This document shows positions 47,313 to 56,789 of a DNA stretch of 64,000 nt, piece after piece. Both the position numbers and the translations under genes were made by a program. Source of the stretch: Acorus gramineus (taxonomy: Eukaryota > Streptophyta > Magnoliopsida > Acorales > Acoraceae); contig CM060852.1 in the NCBI GenBank assembly GCA_030737835.1, forward strand, positions 11,143,603 through 11,207,602, given 5' to 3'. The stretch's first letter is position 1. Every line of letters starts with the position of its first letter. The notes beneath the pieces were generated by a model. That model saw nothing but the letters and a program-made list of their open reading frames with translations. It made no database searches and was not told the origin of the DNA.

Positions 47313-50300
47313 AAGACTTTCAAACCCACCTCCCCCTCCCAAAAGAACCGCTTTTAGTCCTCCCCACACCTTCTTTTCCAAGTCCAACCCCTCCCCCATT
47401 GTCAAGCCACTCTTCTCCTCCCTCAATGAACAACAACAAACACAACAGCCCAACTCTTCTTCTGCTTCGAACACCACCATTGTTTCTGATGAGGACAAGC
47501 CTCATGAGTCCATTGAAGAGGACCAAGAACAGAGTACCCAACAACAAGAGATGGATTGGAAGACCGACGAGGAGTTCAAGAGATTCATGGGCAATCCATC
47601 CATTGAGGCGGCGATCAAGCTCGAGAAGAAGCGGGCCGACCGGAAGCTCCGGGAACTCGATAGGGGACTCTCCGATGAAAATCCGATAGTGGGTCTTTTC
47701 AGGAAGGCCACGCGGGATAGCCTACTGAGGGAGAAGGAGAGGTTGGAGAAGGCAGAGGAGGCTTTCAAGGCTTTGGACCTCAACAAGGCATGTTGGGTTT
47801 GAGAGGGGTGTGTGTTTTGGTTTCTGTTGCAGTTCAACTGTTTGAGTTTTTGCTTGTTGTTTGTGGTTTTGCAGTTGAGAAGCTGTTTTGGGTTCGATAC
47901 GTTCTTTGCCGTCGATGTGCGGAGATTTGGGGATGGGGGTATCTTTATCGGAAATCTGAGGCGGCCCATTGAAGCAGTCATTCCCAAATTGGAGAAGAAG
48001 CTCTCGGAGGCCGCCGGACGAGAAGTAGTTCTATGGTTCTTGGAGGAGAAGAATGATGACATTACAAAGCAGGTAATTTGGATTGAAAGTTGCTGTCAAT
48101 TAGGCTACTTTATATGGATAATTGAATGTCTATATTCAAATATTGTAAGCCAACTTTGACCCATCTCTTGAGGTAGAGGTAACCCCGCTGTGTCATTGAA
48201 ATGATGATTTTGAATAATGGTCTGCCATGGATTTCGTTATTAAGATAGATTTATGTAAGTCTGTCCAGGTGTGTGTGGTGCAACCAAAATCAGAAATGGA
48301 TCTTCAATTTGAGTCCACAACGCTCAATACTCCTTGGGGGTACCTGAGTGCGATAGCGTTGTGTGTGACGACATTTGGGACCATAGCTTTAATGAGTGGG
48401 TTCTTCCTTAAACCGGATGCTACGTTCAATGATTATGTGGCCAATGTTATCCCCCTCTTCGCTGGCTTCCTGTCTATCTTAGGTGTTTCTGAGGTATGTT
48501 CTGCATTTGAATTAGTTGATTACCTTGCTAGATTGGTTGTATGTCAATTAGTATATACTCTTTTTTGATATATGACGTAAAAATATTTGGTTTTTGTGCT
48601 TTCATCAATTTTGCTACAATATAGGCAAACCAACAAAGCCAATCATTTTCTTTTCTTAGAAATTTCACTTTTTAGTATGGGCTATTTGTGGGAATCTGAA
48701 ATAGTTGATGTTTTGTATAATATGCTCAAAATTCTGCTATATTTGGCACAACCAACATAATTGTCACCTGTCACTATTATTGTGTGCTTAGTACAATGCA
48801 AGTTAACATTTTGAATTCCATCACAACGTCATGGCGCTCACTTGTATAACTAATCTTCAGTTGTTGTTGCATTCATATACTTCACCAACGTCAGAATGGA
48901 TATATAGAATGCAAATGTGACATATAAAACTCAGATGCTATGAAAGAGATGAACTCAAACATCAACCTACGGAAATATAATGTGTAAAAAAGGGCCACAA
49001 ATACAGGGATTAAGTTATGGTATCAATGAAGAAATAAAATATTGCTCAAAGAATGCTTTATGTCATCCTGACCAGTTTGTTCCCTACAACCAAAAGAGCA
49101 TAATTCATGGAGCATATGGATACAAAGCACCAATTTAAAACCCCACTCTTCAATGAATGAACATTTTATTCGATCCATTGTAAGATTTACTGGTATTATG
49201 TTGCTTCAGCAAGCAAATATATACACATAATTGAACTTGGAGTATTCATGTGACTTGCTTTTAAAAATCTTATGACTATAAAATGGTTTTGAAGATTTCT
49301 ATTAAGAATCAATTCCCTTTTTCAGTAAACAGGATACGGGTATTAATCTGTTCATCTGTGGAAAATAAAAGATTATCTCTCACATCGTGGGAATGGAAGG
49401 CAGGACAACGAGCTTAACTTGGTTGGATAAATTTTTCTTTTACATTGCTTCTTTCTGTTATTCTGTTGTAACATTTGAATATACTGCAGATAACCACTAG
49501 GATTACAGCGGCTCGGTATGGTGTCAAACTTAGCCCATCTTTCCTTGTTCCATCCAACTGGACAGGATGCCTCGGGGTGATGAATAACTATGAGTCTCTG
49601 TTACCAAACAAGAAGGCTCTTTTTGACATTCCTGTGGCACGAACAGCCAGTGCTTATTTGACGTCTTTAGCACTCACGATCTCAGCTTTTATAGCTGATG
49701 GTAGTTTTAATGGAGGAGATAATGCTTTGTAAGACATCTTGATATTAGTTACCCAATTGGAATATGTGTTTGATTGCCATCTTCATATTGAGGTAGTGAT
49801 ACTTTTTTTTTTTTTGCAGATACATCCGTCCTCAGTTTTTCTACAACAACCCATTGCTTTCTTTCATTCAATATGTGATTGGACCTTACGCAGATGATCT
49901 GGGAAATGTCTTGCCCAATGCTGTTGAAGGTGTTGGAGTGCCTGTTGACCCTCTAGCTTTCGCTGGCCTTTTGGGTATGTCTACTTATCCCCATTTCTCT
50001 TGCATCTCCACCAATTGTTGAACAAATTCCCAGTGTTGAATAGTAGTACACATTGTTGAAAAATAGGCAAAAGATTGCCAACATCCATTGAGAGGGAAGA
50101 GAGAAGTTATTCAATATTTTTCTGGATTACAAACGTAGAGGCTACAGGACCCTCCCTCTCAAACCCTAGTGTTGCCTGTCAATGAAAATTTTTAACTCAT
50201 AAAGGATTGTATATAGCCCGAATACATTACCATGATGCCTCGATCCATTACATGGGAATTGTAGAGCTGTCATTATATGTGAGAATACACGTGCACAAAA

Positions 50301-50899
50301 AAAGGGGGAGATATTGTTTACCTTTTTGTTGGTGCCCCCCTCCACCCCGGTGAGCTAACCATGTAGCTTGACTTGCTTTTCCCTTCGTTGTGGCAAAACA
50401 ATATTTCATTCGTGAGGAAAAATCCTTTGCTGCAGTTTTTACTCCATTTACAGAAACTGTAATGTAAGGCATAAAACCCAACAAATAATCATGCAAACAA
50501 ACAGCTAAACATAATGATAATTGTTCGACTTGTGTTTGTGCAGGAATGGTGGTGACTTCATTAAATCTACTGCCATGCGGGAGACTCGAGGGAGGCCGTA
50601 TAGCTCAATCACTGTTCGGACGCAACACAGCCACGCTTCTATCATTTGGAACTTCATTACTACTGGGTATTGGAGGACTGAGTGGTAGTGTCCTCTGCTT
50701 GGCTTGGGGACTTTTCGCGACTTTCTTCCGTGGTGGTGAAGAATTGCCTGCCAAGGATGAGATCACCCCATTGGGCGACGACAGGTACGCGTGGGGGATT
50801 GTCCTGTTCATAGTCTGCTTCCTCACCCTCTTCCCTAACACTGGGGGCACATTTTCTAATTCATTCCTTGGCGATCCGTTCTTCAGGGGAGATATGTAG
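47260..50899 (+). CDS. EGY3: EGY3, chloroplast S2P-like pseudoprotease
   Basis: Six exons join in frame: 47260-47787, 47875-48072, 48269-48493, 49490-49728, 49820-49974 and 50544-50899, giving 566 aa (Arabidopsis EGY3 about 573). The first ~55 residues are Ser/Pro/Arg-rich, as in a plastid transit peptide. An acidic, Gln-rich and then charged coiled region (about 60-175) precedes FGFDTFFAVDVRRFGDGG. Several membrane segments follow in the S2P/M50 region (from about 265). The second S2P motif is NLLPCGRLEGGR (456-467), with Glu464 where active proteases have Asp. The HExxH zinc site is absent; the place expected for it reads TTRITAARYG at about 319-328. EGY3 is therefore thought inactive as a protease; it sits in the chloroplast membrane and is linked to heat and salt stress. 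The first intron (47788-47874) begins GC; the others are GT-AG. The start gives MATLFLTSP, typical of transit peptides. Confidence 0.95.
47788..47874 (+). other. EGY3: GC-AG intron of EGY3
   Basis: Exon 1 ends AACAAG and the intron opens GCATGT; it closes TTTTGCAG before TTGAGAAGC. Reading on without splicing meets TGA after four codons. The nearest GT would add four bases and break frame. The protein on both sides (ALDLNK / LRSCFGFD) is continuous in known EGY3 proteins. So a GC donor is the only consistent choice. Confidence 0.88.
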
Positions 50900-53120
50900 A
50901 TGATACAGATTTCTTTTTCCCTCTGTTTACGGAACATTTAGTTCCTAATGTATTAAATCATATCAGCAATACAAGCTGATTATAGTAATTCCCTTCAAAT
51001 CCATGTTCACTAGATGTTACAGTTTCACTTATAGAGCTGAGAGCATTCTTGAACTCCTTCGGGCAAGTTAATTGTCAAGGGAGCTTTCCAAACATCCATT
51101 GAAAGAAGCATACAATGATGTCCATCAGTTGGACAGTCCAATATAACATCAAAATAAACGATTTATTCCCAACACACTGACATACAATGTACGGTGGTGG
51201 GATTTTTCTGTATGATTTGCTTTCAAACTTTGATGTGTAGGTCATATGAAAATTTGTGTGGTTACTCTTGAAATACTTCTTTATTCAGGTCCCTTATATC
51301 TGCCTCTGCTCTTGGATCTAGTTGTGTAAACTTCTCATCTTTCAAGCAGCTTCTGCTGCAAACTGAAGTTGATGAAAGGTTCATGTTATCCAATTCCATG
51401 GGTCTCACTTTTTCTCAATAGATGACTTCTATTGGGTGTGGTTTCTGTAAATGGAAAGGTCATTTAAACTTCTACTCCAACAGGTTAAATCTTATCCTAT
51501 CAACAAAGCAAAACTTAAATCAGGATCCCAGTGAAGTAGGGGTACCTCTATTAATATGTCAAGAGATGATTTCAAACTATTAGTACAAAATGAAATATGA
51601 ACTTGACGCCCAAAGAACAGACATTTTTTTTTCTTCGTTTATACTGTTAAGTATTGCTAACAGTATTTTTTTCTTCCATCTGCATTCATATCATTCCACT
51701 GTTAGTTTTAGATTACATTGTTATCTTTCTAGATTTATGATAAGCGATACTGTGAAGTCACGATTCAAACAGGCTTAGATTGCATCCATGGGTGACTGGG
51801 TCCCATTGTTTTTGCGTGGATCATTGATTTCAGATCACCTAAACTAATGCTTAACATGGATGAGGTGGCAGTGTATGATTGCTTGTTAGCGCATGCGTGC
51901 CTATTCTTATTACTTGACATGTTGTTTCACTGTTTGTTGTGAGTCCCTTTTTTTATGCCATTTCATTTGTTTACTTGTTAAGGAACAGCTAATCTTGCTT
52001 TGGAAGTCCTGCATTACTATAGTCTAAAGAATTGTATTTGGCTTCACCCAACTCAATCTATGCGTACGGAGAGATGCATAATCTGAGAAAGGCAGGGAAA
52101 ATGGTTAGAAAGATTGTGGGGCTCATGAAAAGGTTTCAAGTAAAAGCAGAAAAAGCATTACTTAGTTTTGAGGGAAGCTTGTGTTCATCACTTCTTATGT
52201 CCCCATTTATTTGCTTCTTGAGATCCTTTAGTTGACATCATCCATCATTGGCTAACATTGGACCACACTCACTTTCCCTTTTGAGTCTCTCCACAGGCAC
52301 GCATGCTTTGCTTGCTTATCATGCTGGAGACATGATTTAAGTTCTGCTATCTATGGCTGGCAATACAGTATCAGCGGAGATCAAAGTTGTGATGCTGTAA
52401 TGCAAACAGTATCAACGGTAGTGTTGTTTAACTTTCAATGAATGCTACCATGTTTTTGCTGACCCCTTGTTCATGTAGTATGGGTTGCATAGGAGTTGCA
52501 TGTGTCTCAAAAACTTTCAACATACGTAACTTTTAATATGCACATCAAAATGATTTGAATTTATCTTCTAATCCTGTATAATTATTTCATACCTGAATTA
52601 GCCAAATTTACAAAACGGGACAAGGAAAATTTTCAACACTGCAAAATTTGGTTTGTCAATGACAGTAATGTTGATAAAAGCAAAACCCAAATTGATCTCC
52701 TCATACTTTTGTGTGTGTTGTGCGGTTGTACATTTTCCTTGTGCAGCTAATATTGATACTGCTGAAAAAACATGGCATAAAATCATGCCCATGTATGTAA
52801 CACAATATGAAACCCTAATTATTAATGTGCAACCCTCAGTTTTACACATTTTATAGTTATCATATCATTAATATATTGTATGTGTGTTACTATAAAAAAA
52901 AAAAAATTTAAAATAAAAACATTCATTTGAATATATATTTTAGTCATTTAGAATAAAATATATTTTTTATACAAAAAATTAAAATTAAAACATGTTTGTA
53001 AAAAAAACATGTTTGTCACATCATTTAAATACGTTTTTCAAAAAAAATTAAAACATGTGCAGGTTAAAAATGAGATTGAATATGAAGTAGTGGGAAATGT
53101 GAATTGCTACCAGAATACGA
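50900..53120. other. Spacer after EGY3
   Basis: The EGY3 3' UTR occupies the first part. No further gene or clear repeat is seen in about 2 kb; open frames such as 52032-52235 carry no recognisable motif. The right end is AT-rich. Confidence 0.5.
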
Positions 53121-53318
53121 GCTGTTCCAAAGGGCCCGTCTATCCCCACCAACATATTTTCTTAATACACCAGTAATCTCTACCCACCACCTACAACTTA
53201 CTAAGTGACTGAGCCCACCATGAGATAAATATATCTTCCCTGAAAATCTAATCCCACCTTTCCCCCTTTTCAAAAACATCTCTCTCTCTCTTCCCTGAGC
53301 CCATCTCATTTCGAAATC

Positions 53319-53550
53319 TCCTCTTTCTCCCGACTCACCACTCCTGTTGACCTCCAACCACTCCCTGGTGCAGCCTGTCTTCGTCCCGTGCCGCCTGCCG
53401 TCGTCCTGTGCCGCCGGCGAAGATCGATCTCCTCTTTCTCCCGACTCACCACTCCTGTTGACCTCCAACCACTACCTGGTGCCGCCTGTCTTCGTCCCGT
53501 GCCACCTGCCGTCGTCCCGTGGCCGCGGTCCTGTGCCGCCGGCGAAGATC
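53319..53550 (+). repeat. GC-rich direct duplication (about 107-122 bp)
   Basis: A block beginning CTCCTCTTTCTCCCGACTCA and ending CCGCCGGCGAAGATCGAT is present twice, at about 53319-53428 and 53430-53553. The second copy has an extra CCCGTGGCCGCGG insertion. It is followed by CTCTTCAG/GTACTT, a good splice donor at 53629/53630. The block may be the first exon or leader of the PMD gene within the transposon; that is inference. Confidence 0.6.
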
Positions 53551-54652
53551 GATCACTCCGTCAACGACCACCATTTCCTCCGACCAAAAAAAAACAAAGG
53601 CCGTGTTTTCATTTCCGCACCCTCTTCAGGTACTTCTCTTCTCTTCTTTTTTTTATCTGAAATAAGCTTGAGCCTTCGATAGGCACGGAGCCACCTGAAG
53701 ACAAGCAGGGGCTCAGGCCCCTCCTTGTATTTGGGAAAAAAAAAAGATAGGGTACTCATGTGTGTGTCTGGACAATTGGGTGAATGAAAAAAAAATTGGG
53801 ACAACACAATACTATACAGATTTAATAGAAGCAACATAAAAGTCATTGTTATAAAACTAAAAATTGGGGTCCCATGCCCTACATGTGTTGCTGTTCATCA
53901 TGGGAGGAGAGCAAAAACTGAGAGGTTCCCACAACGCAACCCATTTCAAAGGAGACCCCCATTTTAGGTTTTTTTTTTTAAAAAAAAAAACTCTTTTTTT
54001 TCTTGAATTTCTTTTTATGCCAGTGTTGTGTGTTGTGATTGATTAATGTTTGTTTTGTTTTTTATTTGTGTGTTTTTGGGGTTGAAATATTACTTGGGTA
54101 TCAAGGTAACTATTGTTTTTTGCTTGTTTTGTTGTTATTATATGAGGATTGCTTGGTGAGTATGCTATTTGTGCCAATGTATTTAAATCGGTTTCACGAA
54201 ATGTGTTCTTGGGTTTTGCCAAGCAAGGCAGATAATTTGTTGTGCACTGTTGAATTGAGTGCCATTATCCTTCTAGATATTTTTCTGATGAATTCATGTG
54301 ACATAACAATATATACATCTAATTTCCATTGTAAAAATATTATACAACTATATTTACATTATTTTGAGTTGTTTAGATGCACTTGTAAACAGATTTTAAG
54401 GGAGTTGGAACATTCAAAGTCATGCAATTTGCATCTGTACATCCTTATTTATATCTTGAGTGGCATATATGAGTTTAATAATGACTAGCTAAGCAGCTTA
54501 AGTGTATGGCAATTGGCAAAATAAGAATGCATCTTTTATATGCCAGTAGATCAATAAAGCTGGAACATAAATAAAAACAGAATAGGAGGAAAATATGGTC
54601 ATTCATACAAACTATTAAGGGAGATTGTGGGCTTGGATCCATAGCTCAATGA

Positions 54653-55606
54653 TTGACAAGAGAATTTGCAACTAAGAAGTCATGGGTGTACGAGCACTTT
54701 GCCTTTCTCAGTCCAGCACCGAATCGAGAGTATACGGAAGATGCCCCTCGTTCTAATCGATGGACCAACTGTCGTAATGCACCTGGGTTGCCGAATAATT
54801 CAGTTGATATCATTCGGGAGATTCTAGATATGACCACGGCCGAGCAAGTAATGTTTTACTTCTTTTCTATTTGTTATATACTTAAATTGTAAAATGCAGT
54901 CACATTTTTTTATTTCATTCAGGTAGAGTTTGATCCATATCGATCAGTCCGAGAACGTAGACCGCTCCCGGACTACGCCTTCTTCAAGGGGTGTCTTTGT
55001 GTCAATGTGATATTTGAACCCTATCTGCCAGACAGGGTACTTCGACAGCTTGGCCATGTTCAATGCATCCCCAGAGCACCAATCCGACCCCGTTCAAATG
55101 TGAGAAGGCATCGTAGCGCTACCAGTTACAAAGCTGATTATCCTGGTAGCGTGGAAGTACTTGAGCAATGGGAGGATTACCTACTAGGTGCAGCCACCAG
55201 GGGAGACCGTGCCAAAATGCCATGGGATGCAGTCCCAGATTACTTGGGGTGGTTTCCAAAGATCAGTCATATAATCTTACAAAACCCCCAAAACAAGAGA
55301 CTGTTTAACAGGGGCAGTACCTCTTCTGACCTACTCTCGGTAATAAATTCTCACTTATTTTATTGATGATTTCTCATAACCTGGAAATGTTATGTTTAGA
55401 ACTGACCCTACATTTCATTCATACAGCGTGTCACAACTGCATGTCAGTTTCTTGAAGATTTACTTGATAGGGGAAGCACCTTCACATCGGTCCAAAGGCC
55501 TATTATTGAAGGCACGATGAATTTCCTCCAACACGGGACACCCCTCCCTCACTCACCTGTATTGGAGCGAAGGTCCAAACATAGGAAGCATGATCGCAGG
55601 ATTTGA
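54653..55606 (+). CDS. Plant mobile domain (PMD/MAIN-like) protein, partial
   Basis: Three exon-like blocks join in phase 0 across GT-AG borders: 54653-54847, 54923-55339 and 55427-55606, about 263 residues with a final TGA. The sequence has the hallmarks of the plant mobile domain found in MAIN/MAIL1-type proteins and in many transposon-borne genes: SWVYEHFAFLSP, RWTNCRNAPG, a VEFDPYRSVRERRPLPDYAFF block, then VIFEPYLPDRVLRQLGHVQ, IPRAPIRP, and WDAVPDYLGWFPKISHIILQ. The N-terminal half of the domain is missing. An in-frame TGA (54650-54652) stands directly before the first block, and no ATG start is available. So either an upstream exon splices in after 54652 or the copy is truncated. Cellular PMD proteins help silence transposons; transposon copies have unknown roles. 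It lies inside the 53132-56779 element. Confidence 0.7.
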
Positions 55607-55953
55607 CATTGCTTGTTGATGTAAAAAAAAACAGTGTCATGTTTTGGTTGTTTATGTACTTTTTTTTTTTATAGTTTGACAGGTTTAAGCATTTTCATCA
55701 ATGGTCGAATGTGTTAGCGAAAGCTAGTATGTAACCTGTTATTTTGTGTAGACAAAAGTGGGTGTTTTTTGGATGTCCATCCAATTAAATACGACATGAA
55801 TTTGCTTCTTTGACTTTGCTTTCAGGGTTCACATTATTTCTTCATTGATGGTTTTAGCCTCTCTTAAGCCACAATATTTTTTAGGTTTAATATGTTACTT
55901 CTGCATACATCACTGTCACGAATGTTTAGTGGGTCCTCTTTTTAGGTTTAACC

Positions 55954-56604
55954 TATGACTCAGTCCGGTCGAACGGTCTGAATTTCACATGCCTGTGTTT
56001 TGAAGGTGTTCGACCGGTTTCAGTCGCCCATACCACAAACTACGACTCATTCCGGTCGAACGGTCTGAATTTCACATCCCTGTGTTTTGAAGGTGTTCGA
56101 CCGGTTTCAGTCGCCCATACCACAAACCTACGACTCATTCCGGTCGAACGGTCTGAATTTCACATGCCTAAGTTTTGAAGGTGTTTGACCGGTTTCAGTC
56201 GCCCATACCACAAACCTACGACTCATTCCGGTCGAACGGTCTGAATTTCACATGCCTGTGTTTTGAAGGTGTTCGACCGGTTTCAGTCGCCCATACGAAA
56301 AACCTACGACTCATTCCGGTCGAACGGTCTGAATTTCACATGCCTGTGTTTTGAAGGTGTTCGACCTGTTTCAGTCGCCCGTACCACAAACCTACGACTC
56401 ATTCCGGTCGAACGGTCTGAATTTCACATGCCTTTGTTTTGAAGGTGTTCGATTGGTTTCAGTCGCCCATATCACAAACCTACGACTCATTTAGGTCGAA
56501 CGGTCTGAATTTCACTGTTTTGAAGGTGGTCGACCTGTTTCAGTCGCCCATACTACAAACCTACGACTCATTCCGGTCGAACAGTCTGAATTTCACATGC
56601 CTCA
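55954..56604. repeat. 88-bp tandem repeat array, seven units plus a partial
   Basis: Units begin TACGACTCATTCCGGTCGAA at 55954 (variant), 56041, 56129, 56217, 56305, 56393, 56481 and 56562. Spacing is 87, 88, 88, 88, 88, 88 and 81 bp; the last is cut short. Each unit carries CCGGTCGAAC and, about 35 bases on, its inverted partner GTTCGACCGG, so each can form a hairpin. Later units have lost part of the second arm (GACCTG, GATTGG). The array lies near the right end of the transposon and downstream of the PMD stop. Confidence 0.95.
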
Positions 56605-56789
56605 TGTTGAGTGTTTTATTCTCATTGGTGGAGGTGGGAACAGCAATAGTATATAGTTCTTGTTGGTGGGAAGAGATGTCCTTGGTGGGGTTAGCCACTA
56701 AAAAATCAAATGTGATGTTTTGGGTTTTTTGTTTTGGTCGGTGGTGGGATAAGAAAATTGTTTGGTGGGGATAGACGGGCTGTTCCAAA

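Larger units (their letters stand above)
53132..56779. mobile_element. Mutator-like DNA transposon carrying a PMD gene
   Basis: The left end 53135-53152 (CCCGTCTATCCCCACCAA) is matched exactly by the reverse complement of the right end at 56762-56779. Similarity continues with small changes for about 40 bp (left CATATTTTCTTAATACACCA; right ACAATTTTCTTATCCCACCA). The direct repeat CTGTTCCAAA abuts both sides (53122-53131 and 56780-56789), with three extra G on the left. A 9-10-bp target duplication points to the Mutator superfamily. Both subterminal regions are full of CCCACC motifs. Inside are a GC-rich duplicated segment, a PMD gene fragment on the + strand and an 88-bp tandem array. No transposase frame was found, so it is probably non-autonomous. 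The superfamily call rests on duplication length and could be revised. Confidence 0.85.
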
